From NCBI RefSeq assembly GCF_000482705.1, contig NZ_KI519474.1:253926-311843 (forward strand): DNA of 57,918 nucleotides, read 5' to 3'. Origin of the DNA: Glycomyces arizonensis DSM 44726 (GTDB taxonomy: Bacteria; Actinomycetota; Actinomycetes; Mycobacteriales; Micromonosporaceae). The notes under the pieces are model-generated. The model ran no database searches. It was not told where the DNA came from and saw only the letters and a program-made list of their open reading frames with translations. The position numbers were made by a program, and so were the translations under genes. Positions 28,625 through 37,734 of the stretch are shown piece by piece. Numbering within the stretch: the first letter of the stretch is position 1; every line of letters starts with the position of its first letter.

Positions 28625-29884
28625 TCATATGAGATCCCCGATCTCCCGCTTGATGAGCGAGGCGTTCACGCCCGAGTTCGGGCATCCGCCGAAGTGGTGC
28701 AGCGCGATCACCTCGTGCGTGTCGCGCGAGAGCACCGGCGAGCCCGAGGAGCCGAACTCGGTGTCGCAGTAGTAAGCGACGTCGCTGTTCGCGATGTAGC
28801 CGTCGTAGACGGGCCGGTTGACCACGCAGTTGCCACCGTCGACGGTGGACTCGATGGCGATCTCGGTCGCCCGCCCGGCCGGGTGCTGAGGGATGTAGAT
28901 CGCCTCGCCGCGCCGGATCTCGTCGGTCGACAGCGTCAGGTACCCGAACTGCTCGATCGCGTCGAAGTCCTCGACGCTGAACAGCGTGTAGTCCAGATCC
29001 TCCGATGTGGCCAGGACCCGCCTGCCGTCGACCTTGATCGGATTGGTCTCCTCGCCGCCCTCGCAGGTGGTGCACTCGTAGCCGAACCACACCTCGGTGC
29101 GCCGGGCCTCCCACGTCTCGGAGAAGCAGTGGTGGTTGGTCAGCATCCGGTTGTCCTCGCCGACGCGGAACGCCGTGCACAGGATCGTGCCGTCGATGAG
29201 CAGCCGCGCCACCGGGTCGGCGTGGTCGACGATCTCGGGATAGGAGCTCTCGTAGCACACCGAGGGCTTCTTGTCGTCGGCCGAGCACAGGCTCTCCTCG
29301 GGCCTGGCCCGCTCGTTCTTCTCGTCGACGAGGTCGGCGACGACGTCCTGCGGGAAGCCGTAGGCGACCTTGTCGAAGACGGCCCCGAGCGCGCTGGAGG
29401 CGACGTCTTCGGCGCTCTTGTGCAGTTCGACGATCGCGGTGTCGCCGCTGATGGACGTGGCCCACTCGCCCACCGCCGCGTCGTCGTAGCGGTACGACTC
29501 GGCGCCGTCGGGGCTGGAGACGGTCACGTAGTCGTCGCCGGTGAGCAGCAGCCGCTCGAAGTGGAGCTTGACATAGCTCGCGTCCGGCCGGGAGAACTCG
29601 ATGACGTCGGTGTCGTCGGCGTAGGTCAGCGACGTTGCCGCCTCCACGACGTCGCCGACTGTGATGAGTCCCAGCGCCGCCTCGTCGACGGGGAGGTGCT
29701 CGACCGTCCCGCCTAGACCGAGTAGATCGTCTCCGGCGAACGCGCTGGGGACCACGATGGCCGCCGCGCCGACGGCGAGGGCTCCCGCCGCGGCCGCCAG
29801 CGCGATGTTGCGGTGCCTGCGGCGGCTGGCCGGCACCCGGCCCCCTCGCCGCCTCGGACCGTGATTCCGCAATGATGCCGCCAC
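28625..29884 (-). CDS. Secreted trypsin-like serine protease
   Basis: 419 residues with a GTG start (MAASLRNHG). A basic N-region then a hydrophobic signal ending SAFA (about residue 50). A ~180-residue non-catalytic N-terminal region precedes the protease. The catalytic triad is His in MLTNHHCFS, Asp in EDLDYTLFSV and Ser in FGSSGSPVLS. Cysteine pairs (CTTCEGG and others) suggest disulphides. The fold resembles lysyl-endopeptidase or V8-like S1 proteases; specificity unknown. Oriented with the acidic secreted protein gene downstream, so the two may be co-transcribed. Confidence 0.85.
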   Translation of the reverse strand: MAASLRNHGPRRRGGRVPASRRRHRNIALAAAAGALAVGAAAIVVPSAFAGDDLLGLGGTVEHLPVDEAALGLITVGDVVEAATSLTYADDTDVIEFSRPDASYVKLHFERLLLTGDDYVTVSSPDGAESYRYDDAAVGEWATSISGDTAIVELHKSAEDVASSALGAVFDKVAYGFPQDVVADLVDEKNERARPEESLCSADDKKPSVCYESSYPEIVDHADPVARLLIDGTILCTAFRVGEDNRMLTNHHCFSETWEARRTEVWFGYECTTCEGGEETNPIKVDGRRVLATSEDLDYTLFSVEDFDAIEQFGYLTLSTDEIRRGEAIYIPQHPAGRATEIAIESTVDGGNCVVNRPVYDGYIANSDVAYYCDTEFGSSGSPVLSRDTHEVIALHHFGGCPNSGVNASLIKREIGDLI

Positions 29885-29959
29885 CGCGTGCCCCTTCCAC
29901 GAGAGATGTGTCGGAGGTTCAACGAGCGAGCCGCGGAGAAGTTGCGCGCCCGACCGTCC

Positions 29960-31783
29960 TCAGCGGGGCAGCTCGGCGGTCGGCTGGCAGCGGTGCAGGA
30001 CCTCCTCCAGCCCCGGCCTGGTGGCCAGGACCAGCAGTTTGTCGCCCGCCTGGATGCTGAAGGCCGCGTCGGGGTTCCACCGCACGCCGCCGCTGGCGCG
30101 CTTGACGGCCAGCAGCCGGTGCGAGCCGAGCGCCGTGGCCTCCTGGGCGCGCGCGTCGTCGAGCCGCCCGCCCGCGCCGACGACGACCTCGCCTATGTAG
30201 ACGAGCTCGCCGCGCACCGGGATCGTCTCGAGGATCTCGTCCTCGGTCAGCGCCGCCGCGAACGAGGCCGCGGCGACCTCGGGCGCGCTGTACGAGGAGT
30301 GCCGGGAGGCGTCCCGCGGCGAGGTGCGCGTGTTGAGGTTCCTGCGCACCAGCGCCGCGAACTCGGGGCTGTAGATGCGCATGACGGTGCGCAGGTCGGA
30401 CTTGCACTCCAGTCCGGACAGCGCGGTCTCGAGGTTCTGCGAGTCCTGTTTGGCCATCGCCACCAGCGACCGGCAGTACCTGATCTCGGCCTCCCGCAGC
30501 GTCTCCGGCCGGGAGGCGTCGCCGAGGAGCACCTGCGCCCCGGCGGCGCGCGCGGCCTGGATGCCGATCGCGTCGCGGTCCTTCTCGATGGCCACCACCG
30601 GGATCTTGAGCGCCCGCAGCCGCTCGACCACGCGAGTGCCGAGGTTGCCGAGGCCCACGACGATGACGTGGTCGCGCACCGAGTCGACGATCCGCCCTTC
30701 GGCGAGCGCGTAGCGGCGTCCCACGAGCGCCTGGACGATCGCGCCGGTGACGACCGGGATGATGAGCGCCCCGGCCACGACGACCACGGCATGGGTGACC
30801 TTGACCCACGGCTGGGCGGCCATCTCGGGGTCGATGCCGCCCCCGGCCATGAGCGTGATGATGTACAGCGCGTCCCAGGCGTTGCCGACCGGGTTCGCGA
30901 TGCTGGCGAAGTGCGTCAGCGTCCAGAAGCCGCCGGACATGACGATGATGAGCACGACCGCGGCGATCCGCAGCTTCGTGTCCACGGTGCGCCGCAGGCC
31001 GTACATGGTCCGGCGCAGGAACCGGACCGCCGCCCCTGGTTCGGGCCTGAACCAGCGGTGCGACCGCTCGGGTTCGAGGCACAGCACCCGCACTGACTTC
31101 TTGCGGTTCTCGGTGATCACCTCCAGGCCGCCGTTGTCGCCGTTGTCGTTGTCGCTGGCGACGACCCACTGCGCCTGGGCGCGCTCGTCGGGTTCGCGCG
31201 TGAGGTACAGGCGCCGGTCCCAGATGTCGATGTCGCCGGGCGGGATCTGCTGGAGCGCGGCGGCGGCGTAGGTGCGGGCGACCATGTCGGCGTCGGACTC
31301 GACGTAGATGCCCTGGTCGCCGAGCAGCAGCCGGATGCGGTCGCGCAGCTGCCGGTTGTACATCCGGATGACGAGCCTGGGGAGGGTGTCGTCGCCGAGC
31401 TGGTGCGACATCTCGCGGATCTCGAGGGCGAGGTGGAGGTTGGCGACGTCGTCCTGGGCCATGAGGGCGACCGCGTAGGCCTCCAGGAGGCCGGCCTTGC
31501 GGATGGTCTGCGAGGAGAGCTGCTGCTCCTCGACGACGGTCAGGCGGGGGTTGACCTCGGACTCCTTGCGGATCTCGTCGCGCTGGGCGCCCGGCCCGGG
31601 CTTGATCAGCGCGGTGACGCGGTACGAGAAGCGCTCGGTCAGGTTCTTGATGAACCTGAGCGTCAACCCGTTGTCGCCGAGGACGATGACGAGCCGTTCG
31701 TGACCGGCTTCGCCTTCCGCGGGCACGTGAGGTGGCGGCCCGCCCGGTCCACCGGCGATCGGGGGCACGGTATCGGGGTACAT
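29960..31783 (-). CDS. Ion channel protein with two RCK/TrkA-N domains flanking the pore
   Basis: 607 residues. The N-terminal RCK-like domain (about 30-250) begins RLVIVLGDNGLTLRF. Two membrane helices (LRIAAVVLIIVMSGGFWTL and VVVVAGALIIPVVTGAIVQA) enclose a pore loop reading ITLMAGGGIDPE. A second RCK domain begins DHVIVVGLGNLGTRVVERL. The pore lacks the TVGYG of potassium channels, recalling the CASTOR/POLLUX group, which also has RCK domains and a non-canonical filter. Ion selectivity is therefore open. Cytoplasmic domains likely bind a nucleotide. An internal-symmetry layout of RCK-pore-RCK is recurrent in actinobacteria. Confidence 0.8.
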   Translation of the reverse strand: MYPDTVPPIAGGPGGPPPHVPAEGEAGHERLVIVLGDNGLTLRFIKNLTERFSYRVTALIKPGPGAQRDEIRKESEVNPRLTVVEEQQLSSQTIRKAGLLEAYAVALMAQDDVANLHLALEIREMSHQLGDDTLPRLVIRMYNRQLRDRIRLLLGDQGIYVESDADMVARTYAAAALQQIPPGDIDIWDRRLYLTREPDERAQAQWVVASDNDNGDNGGLEVITENRKKSVRVLCLEPERSHRWFRPEPGAAVRFLRRTMYGLRRTVDTKLRIAAVVLIIVMSGGFWTLTHFASIANPVGNAWDALYIITLMAGGGIDPEMAAQPWVKVTHAVVVVAGALIIPVVTGAIVQALVGRRYALAEGRIVDSVRDHVIVVGLGNLGTRVVERLRALKIPVVAIEKDRDAIGIQAARAAGAQVLLGDASRPETLREAEIRYCRSLVAMAKQDSQNLETALSGLECKSDLRTVMRIYSPEFAALVRRNLNTRTSPRDASRHSSYSAPEVAAASFAAALTEDEILETIPVRGELVYIGEVVVGAGGRLDDARAQEATALGSHRLLAVKRASGGVRWNPDAAFSIQAGDKLLVLATRPGLEEVLHRCQPTAELPR

Positions 31784-31873
31784 GAAAGCAGTCTATTGAG
31801 TTTCGGCAAACGCAGCGCCCCCCGGCGAGCCGGGCGATGGCCTTGGGAGAGGGCGGGACCGGTCCGCGCCGCC

Positions 31874-32893
31874 CTACTCGCCGATGCGCTTCAGCAGTTC
31901 GTCCACATCGGTCTCGTAGTCGTACCAGTCGACGTCGTGGACGAAGCCGAGCTCGGAGTTGATCCAGCGGACGTCGTCGGCGGTGTCCATCGTCCACGTC
32001 TGGACGTCGACCAGCTGCGGTTCGGCCCGGCGCAGCTCGGTCAGCAGCCGGGCCTTCATGGACATCGCCAGCCCGTACGAGCGGTGCCCGGGGGCCACGA
32101 CCGTGTCGTACTGGTCGGCGCGCGTCGGCCGCTGCGCCGAGACGACGAGCTCGGTCAGGCCGACGACGTTGTCGAACGGCTCGGCGATCGCCACGACGAT
32201 GTGGGAGCGCATGCCCCGCCGGTCCAGCGTCGCCAGCGAGTCCCGCAGCCGGTCGGCCTGGGCCGAGCCGCGCCACTCGGGCACCACCACGACCGGGTCG
32301 CTGGTGGTGCGCAGGTTGGCCTTGACGTCCGCGTACGAGTCGATCAGCCGCTCCGGGACGCTTCCGGCGTGGTATTCGAGCCGGTACCCGGCGGCGAGGC
32401 GTCCCGCGGCGTGCTCGATCTTCTCCCAGTCGATCTCGGTCCACCGCAGCAGGTGGCGCTGCTCGACGACGGCCCGCTCGAAGCCGAGCCTGTCGTAGAA
32501 GCCGACGGCCGGAGTGGTGGCGATGACCTCGACCGACAGGGTCCGGCAGCCGCCCGCCCCGGCGCACCGGGCGACCTCCCGCAGCAGGTCCTTCCCGACG
32601 CCCCTGCCGCGGGCCTCGGGCCTGGTCGAGATCTCGACCACGGCCGTGCCGGCCTGGTCGCCGCCGAACATGATGAGGCTGGCGTGGCCGAGCAGGTCGC
32701 CGTCCTCGTCCCGGTAGAGGAAGAGGGACCGCTGGTCGTCCGGCAGCGTCCCGACCAGGTAGTCGTGGAGCCGCTCGGTTCGCCACCGCGGTTCGGCGGG
32801 CATGTCGGCCGCGGTCATGTCGTTGAGCACCGAGCACCAGTCGCGGATGTCATCGGCTGTCATCTCGCTGGGCGCGAGCTGCATCAGGGGCAT
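31874..32893 (-). CDS. Tandem-domain GNAT N-acetyltransferase
   Basis: 339 residues with AAGGA 7 nt before the ATG. The first GNAT domain shows the acetyl-CoA loop STRPEARGRGVGKDLL (Q/RxxGxG/A). The second, weaker domain shows VVAPGHRSYGLAMSMK. The overall layout resembles the mycothiol synthase-like twin GNAT proteins of actinobacteria, but I cannot claim MshD identity. Substrate unknown. Cytoplasmic. Confidence 0.8.
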   Translation of the reverse strand: MPLMQLAPSEMTADDIRDWCSVLNDMTAADMPAEPRWRTERLHDYLVGTLPDDQRSLFLYRDEDGDLLGHASLIMFGGDQAGTAVVEISTRPEARGRGVGKDLLREVARCAGAGGCRTLSVEVIATTPAVGFYDRLGFERAVVEQRHLLRWTEIDWEKIEHAAGRLAAGYRLEYHAGSVPERLIDSYADVKANLRTTSDPVVVVPEWRGSAQADRLRDSLATLDRRGMRSHIVVAIAEPFDNVVGLTELVVSAQRPTRADQYDTVVAPGHRSYGLAMSMKARLLTELRRAEPQLVDVQTWTMDTADDVRWINSELGFVHDVDWYDYETDVDELLKRIGE

Positions 32894-33133
32894 CTCTCAA
32901 TCCTTACCCGATATCGTCGCCGTCGGCACCCCCGGCGCCGCTTTCGGCGCCGCGGAGGCCGGGCGGCATTGTCACCGCGCGAACCTCTCAGGTTACTCTG
33001 TGGAGCATTGATACGTTCGATCGGTGGTCGTCTGGGCCCGAATCCGGACGCGGGGGACGCTCGGAGGCGAACCCGGGCGGAGCAGCCGGTCACTCCGTCG
33101 GATCGTGGGCGGGCCGCGCTCGGCCCGCGGGGC

Positions 33134-33979
33134 TCACGCCATGGTGCTCTTCCTGCCGTAGTCGTCGGCCCGGTCGTAGACCTTCTGCACGTAGGCGTCG
33201 ACGTGGTTGTAGCTGTAGACGGCGTCGTACCAGTCCGTCGGGTCGGTCAGGTCGTGGCCGTCGGCGCACAGGTAGTTCGCCGCGGCGGTGGTCGCGTCGT
33301 CGATGTTGTTCGGGTCCTTGACGCCGTCGCCGTTGCCGTCGGCGCCCCACTGCTCCCACGTCTCCGTCATGAACTGCATCGGCCCCTGCTCGCCGTGCTC
33401 GGGCCCGACGATGTCGGTCATGGTGGTGCCGTCGGCGAGGATGCGGTTGCCGCCGATGGTGCCGTGGGCGGTCTCGGTGGAGCCGATCCCGGCGAGGGTG
33501 GTCCACGACAGGTGGCAGTCGGGGTTCTGGACGCTCGAGATGAGCTCGGCCCTCCCGTAGGAGACCAGGGCCCGCTCGGGGATGCCGAGGTGGGCGAGGC
33601 TCTGCGCCCAGTCGTTGATGTCGTCCACGGCGGCCTGGGTGGAGGAGTCGGACGGGGCCGCGGTCTCGCCGGCGACCTCGTCGGTCTCGACCGGCAGCCC
33701 CGGCGCGGGCGCGTCCTCGGGACTGAGCACCAGCGGGCGCTCCTCGGGGGTCGGCTCGGGCTCGGTGCCGAACGACCAGGCCGGTCCGGCCGAGGGCACC
33801 ACGTGGAAGCCGGCGACGATCGCCCCGGCGAGCGCCGCGGCCGTCACGACGCACTGGACGGCAAGACGCCCCGCGGGGGCGCGCAGCGCCCGGAAGCAGG
33901 CGCGGACGGCGCGTCCGACGGCCTTGAGGGCCTTCCAGGGCAGCAGGGCGAGCTTTCGGAGCAGGAGTGCGAACCACAC
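33134..33979 (-). CDS. Lytic murein transglycosylase-like protein
   Basis: 281 residues with a GTG start. A basic N-terminus and one membrane anchor (about residues 37-60, VQCVVTAAALAGAIVAGFHV) precede a Pro/Glu linker and the SLT domain: AGIGSTETAHG with the catalytic Glu, EQGPMQFM, GADGNGDGVKDPNNIDDAT (a DxDxDG loop often seen in this subgroup), and the YN motif in VYSYNHVDAYV. It cleaves peptidoglycan glycan strands at the outer membrane face. Its upstream region is the 617-nt repeat-rich gap. Confidence 0.87.
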   Translation of the reverse strand: MWFALLLRKLALLPWKALKAVGRAVRACFRALRAPAGRLAVQCVVTAAALAGAIVAGFHVVPSAGPAWSFGTEPEPTPEERPLVLSPEDAPAPGLPVETDEVAGETAAPSDSSTQAAVDDINDWAQSLAHLGIPERALVSYGRAELISSVQNPDCHLSWTTLAGIGSTETAHGTIGGNRILADGTTMTDIVGPEHGEQGPMQFMTETWEQWGADGNGDGVKDPNNIDDATTAAANYLCADGHDLTDPTDWYDAVYSYNHVDAYVQKVYDRADDYGRKSTMA

Positions 33980-34006
33980 GAAAGCGAGTATCCCTTCCCA
34001 TTGCTC

Positions 34007-34155
34007 GGCGGCCTACGCCGCCCGGCCCGCGCTCGACGCGCCTTGGAGGTTCCGGCGGTGTGCGCCGCCCGGGCTTGTGACCGTGCGCCTCGGGGCCGCG
34101 GCGGTATCCGCCGCCCGAAGGCGTCCTAGAGGTTCCGACAGCGCGCGCCGCCCGA
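34007..34155. repeat. Cluster of GC-rich palindromes (REP-like)
   Basis: Short hairpins of the GGCGG-n-CCGCC type occur at 34007-34022, 34054-34069 and 34098-34114, with a decayed fourth near 34140-34153. AGGTTCCG is repeated at 34047 and 34130. It lies in the 5' region of the transglycosylase gene. Confidence 0.65.
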
Positions 34156-34195
34156 GAGCGCGAACCGGGGCACCGGGGGAGTCCGGCACGAAGGT

Positions 34196-34334
34196 GAGTA
34201 TTCCCCATCCGGGCGGGCGGGGGCAAGCGCTAGCGGGCGAGTATTCCTCGCACTCGACCCCGGAAGCCGGGCCCGGGTGCGAACAATTCTGCACGTTCCG
34301 CCACCTGGCCAACGCTTCCCGGCGAACAATTCTG
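34196..34334. repeat. Regularly spaced short repeats upstream of the cyclase gene
   Basis: GAGTATTCC at 34196 and 34239, then GAACAATTCT at 34281 and GAACAATTCTG at 34324: four AT-rich motifs spaced 43, 42 and 43 bp within GC-rich DNA. A weaker GAGTATCCC lies near 33986. The gap 33980-34596 holds no supported gene. Confidence 0.6.
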
Positions 34335-34596
34335 TTTCAGGCGATACAGGCCGCTACCCGCGGCGTCCATGATCGTTCTCCTATGGGATCCATGGTTGCC
34401 ACGAGCAGATCCGCGGGCGGAACCGCCTCACAGCCGCCGCCGAACGCGACCCAGCCAGTCGTACGGGGTCTGAATGCCCATCACATCCGGTAACCGACTG
34501 AGATGGGGGAGACACTGTGAGGCCGCAGGGCTGCGTGTACGCGCACCAGCGCGCCACAGCCCGGCATACGGGGGCTGAACGAAAGTTGATCGACAC

Positions 34597-36255
34597 GTGG
34601 ATACGACTACGGCACTGCACGCGACAAACCCAGCCTATTCTCTGCCCAGCAATTGCGATTCGACAGCTCGCCGACCGGCAGCGGCGGCCGCCGACGTGCT
34701 TCCCTCAGGTGAGGTGACGTTCATGTTCACCGACATCGAAGGATCCACCCGCCTCGCCTCCGGGCTCGGCGCCGAGCCCTACCGGATCGTCCTGCACCGG
34801 CACCGGGCGCTCATCCGGGAGGTCCTGCGGCGGTACCGGGGCGCCGAGATAGAGACCGAGGGCGACTCGTTCTTCGTCGTCTTCGACGACGCCGCCGGAG
34901 CGGCCGCGGCCGCCTTCGAGATCCAGACCGCGCTCAGGGGCGCCCGCTGGCCCGACCTGGGACGCGGCAACGGCCCGATCCGGCCCAGAGTGCGCATGGG
35001 ACTCCACACCGGCGAGGCCTGGCCGTCGGCGGGCGGCTACGCCACCCCGGAGGTCCACCGCACCGCGCGCATCTGCGCCGCCGCGCACGGCGACCAGATC
35101 CTCGCCTCCGCGCAGCACGCGGCCGCGGCCGGGCTCAGAGCGCCGTCATTGGAACGCCTCGGCTACTTCGAGCTGCGCGGCCTGCCCGGCACCACCGAAC
35201 TGGTCCAGTTGCAGGCCCCCGGGCTCCCCAGCGAGTTCCCGCCGCCGCCGATCCGGCCGCACCGCCACAACCTGCCGGCCGACCTCAAGGCTCCGGTCGA
35301 GCGGCCCGAGGAGTACCGCGAACTCGACCGCGCCTTCGCCTCCCACCGCCTGGTCACCGTCACCGGCCTCGCCGGATGCGGCAAGACCACCCTGGTCCGG
35401 GCCTGGGCCAGGGGCCGGCTCCAGCACCACGGCGACGGCGTCTGGTACTGCCGTCCCGGCCACGACTTCGGCGCCTCGCTGCTCCAGGCCCTCGGCAGGC
35501 CCGCCGACACGCTCGGACGCCCGATCGAGACCGCCGTCGACCACCTGCGGCACCGCGACGCGCTCCTCGTCCTCGACGACGTCGAGCGCGCCCACGCCTG
35601 GGCCGTCGAGAAGCTCCTGCGCGAATGCCCCGGCCTGACGATCCTCGCCGCCGGGGTCCGCCCGTTCGAGCTGCCCGGCGAGGCCAAGCGGTCGCTCCAG
35701 CTGCCGCCGGTCGACGTGGCCGCCGCGATGCTCGCCGGGTTCTGCGAGGACCGCGGCGCCTCCTGGAGCGCCGCCGAATGCCGCGGCCTGGCCGCCGCCG
35801 TGGAGGGCTTCGTGCCCGCGCTGCGGGCACTGGCCGACGTCACCGCGTTCGGCTCCCCGAAGACGGCCCTGCGGCGCCTGCGGGACGACCCGGTCGCCGT
35901 CCTCGACGCGGGCGGCCGGTTCCGGGCCGCCGTCGACGAGGCGGTCGCCGCGATCTCCGGCCCGGCCCGCGCCGTGCTGCTGGAGCTCGCCGCGCGCAGC
36001 GACGGCGCCACCGTCGACGAGGTCCTCGACCTGTGCCGCCAGCGCGACGGCAGCCTGGAGGCCCTCGTGGAGCTCGTCGACGTCGCCCTGGTCGTCATCG
36101 AGCGGCCCGCGATGGAGCAGGCGCTCTACCGGGTGCCGACGCCGCTGCGGTGGCTGCTGCACGGCCGGGCCGAGCCGGTGCAGGTGCTCCCGAGCCTCGC
36201 CCGCAAGTTCGTCAACGCCGTCCGGATCGACACCGCGCTGGTGCGCGCCCGCTGA
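34597..36255 (+). CDS. Class III nucleotide cyclase domain fused to a STAND-like ATPase
   Basis: 552 residues from a GTG at 34597 (weak ribosome site; start uncertain within ~40 codons). The cyclase homology domain (about 38-205) has metal-binding FMFTDIEGSTRLA and the second metal Asp in TEGDSFFVVF, with RVRMGLHTGE and RTARICAAAHGDQIL. A P-loop ATPase follows (GLAGCGKTTLVRAW near residue 258, Walker B LLVLDDVERA). The C-terminal ~150 residues are helical and lack the LuxR helix-turn-helix or TPR repeats often found in such fusions. It probably couples ATP-dependent switching to cAMP-type signalling (inference). Confidence 0.85.
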   Translation: MDTTTALHATNPAYSLPSNCDSTARRPAAAAADVLPSGEVTFMFTDIEGSTRLASGLGAEPYRIVLHRHRALIREVLRRYRGAEIETEGDSFFVVFDDAAGAAAAAFEIQTALRGARWPDLGRGNGPIRPRVRMGLHTGEAWPSAGGYATPEVHRTARICAAAHGDQILASAQHAAAAGLRAPSLERLGYFELRGLPGTTELVQLQAPGLPSEFPPPPIRPHRHNLPADLKAPVERPEEYRELDRAFASHRLVTVTGLAGCGKTTLVRAWARGRLQHHGDGVWYCRPGHDFGASLLQALGRPADTLGRPIETAVDHLRHRDALLVLDDVERAHAWAVEKLLRECPGLTILAAGVRPFELPGEAKRSLQLPPVDVAAAMLAGFCEDRGASWSAAECRGLAAAVEGFVPALRALADVTAFGSPKTALRRLRDDPVAVLDAGGRFRAAVDEAVAAISGPARAVLLELAARSDGATVDEVLDLCRQRDGSLEALVELVDVALVVIERPAMEQALYRVPTPLRWLLHGRAEPVQVLPSLARKFVNAVRIDTALVRAR

Positions 36256-36260
36256 ACCGC

Positions 36261-36376
36261 GTCCGGCTCCGGCGACCACTGCGACGAACGCGAGTCCGAA
36301 TCCGATCGGATCCAGACTGCCGCCGCGTCCGCCGCCCCTGCGGGGGAACGTGTCCCGCGCATCGCCGGAGCCGGAC
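36261..36376. promoter_or_regulatory. Long inverted repeat with nested palindrome upstream of hemL
   Basis: GTCCGGCTCCGGCGA (36261-36275) is exactly complementary to TCGCCGGAGCCGGAC (36362-36376), with an 86-nt interval. Inside is an imperfect 26-bp palindrome at 36293-36318 centred on TCCGATCGGA. It could be a leader structure or an operator for the hemL operon; the outer repeat could also terminate the cyclase transcript. Confidence 0.5.
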
Positions 36377-36414
36377 CGCTCCGCGGCCGACTGCGGATGT
36401 GAGAGGCTGAGCCG

Positions 36415-37734
36415 GTGACTGACAGGCAACCGCAGCCGCTCCGCACCCGCACCTCGGCCGCCTACGCCGAGCGCGCCGCCCGGGTCATCCCCGGCGGCGT
36501 GAACTCCCCGGTCCGCGCCTTCCGAGGCGTCGGCGGCGACCCGGTGTACATAGCCGACGCCAGCGGCGCCCGCATGCGGGACGTCGACGGCAACACCTAC
36601 GTCGACCTCGTGGGCTCCTGGGGCCCGCTCATCCTCGGGCACGCCCACCCCGCCGTCGTGGACGCGCTCGCGAAGGCCGCCGCGGGCGGCACCTCCTACG
36701 GCGCGCCGACCCTCGGCGAGATCGAGCTCGCCGAGGAGATCGTCTCGCGCACCCCGTGCGAGAAGGTCCGCCTCGTCTCCTCGGGCACCGAGGCCACCAT
36801 GAGCGCCGTCCGGCTCGCGCGCGCCGCCACCGGCCGCGACAAGATCGTCAAGTTCGCCGGCTGCTACCACGGCCACGCCGACTACTTCCTCGCCGCCGCG
36901 GGCTCGGGCGTCGCCACGCTCGGCCACCCCGACTCGCCCGGCGTCCCCGCCTCCGCGGCCGCCGACACGATCGTCGTCCCCTACAACGACGCGGACGCGG
37001 TCGAGGCCGCCTTCGCCGCCCACCCCGACGCCATCGCGGCGGTCATCACCGAGGCCCTCCCCGGCAACATGGGCGCCGTCGCCCCGGTCGAGGGCTTCAA
37101 CGAGCGGCTCTACGAGCTCGCCCGCGCCCACGGCGCGCTCCTGATCTCCGACGAGGTCATGACCGGCTTCCGCGTCGGCCCCGGCGGCCTGGCCGCCCCC
37201 GCCGACCTCTACACCTACGGCAAGGTCATGGGCGGCGGCCTGCCCGCCGCCGCGTTCGGCGGCCGGGCCGACCTGATGGACCTGATCAGCCCCGCCGGGC
37301 CCGTCTACCAGGCCGGGACCCTCTCGGGCAACCCGCTCGCCGTCGCCGCCGGGCTCGCCACGCTCCGCGCCTGCGACGAAGCGGTCTACCGCACACTCGA
37401 CGCCACCGCCGAGGCGCTCGCGGGCATGGCGGACGAGGCGCTCACCAAGGCGGGCGTGCCGCACTGCGTCTCGGCGCCCTCGAACCTCTTCAGCATCTTC
37501 TTTTTTGAGCAGGGCTTCACCGAAGGTCCCGTCCGGAACTTCGACGACGCCTCCGCCCAGGACACCGACGCGTACGGCGCGTTCTTCCACGCCATGCTCG
37601 AAGGCGGCGTCTACCTCCCGCCGAGTGCCTTCGAATGCTGGTTCGTCTCCGCCGCGATCGATGAGGAAGCCCTGTCACACATCGAACAGGCACTGCCACG
37701 GGCCGCCGAAGCGGCGGCTAAGGTGCGGTCATGA
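36415..37734 (+). CDS. hemL: Glutamate-1-semialdehyde 2,1-aminomutase
   Basis: Makes 5-aminolevulinate for haem in the C5 pathway; PLP enzyme, 439 residues, GTG start. Hallmarks are [37 protein letters not shown] and the PLP lysine in [17 protein letters not shown] near residue 271. It is first in an overlapping operon with a phosphatase and the cytochrome c maturation genes, linking haem supply to its use. The DNA around 37498-37507 contains TTCTTTTTTG, a run prone to slippage, but the frame is intact. Confidence 0.96.
   Translation: MTDRQPQPLRTRTSAAYAERAARVIPGGVNSPVRAFRGVGGDPVYIADASGARMRDVDGNTYVDLVGSWGPLILGHAHPAVVDALAKAAAGGTSYGAPTLGEIELAEEIVSRTPCEKVRLVSSGTEATMSAVRLARAATGRDKIVKFAGCYHGHADYFLAAAGSGVATLGHPDSPGVPASAAADTIVVPYNDADAVEAAFAAHPDAIAAVITEALPGNMGAVAPVEGFNERLYELARAHGALLISDEVMTGFRVGPGGLAAPADLYTYGKVMGGGLPAAAFGGRADLMDLISPAGPVYQAGTLSGNPLAVAAGLATLRACDEAVYRTLDATAEALAGMADEALTKAGVPHCVSAPSNLFSIFFFEQGFTEGPVRNFDDASAQDTDAYGAFFHAMLEGGVYLPPSAFECWFVSAAIDEEALSHIEQALPRAAEAAAKVRS

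Noticed and set aside
33980..34596. Small genes or a riboswitch in the 617-nt gap
   Set aside because: Frames here are short, with no ribosome site, and follow the palindromes; no known riboswitch core seen. The repeats are reported instead.
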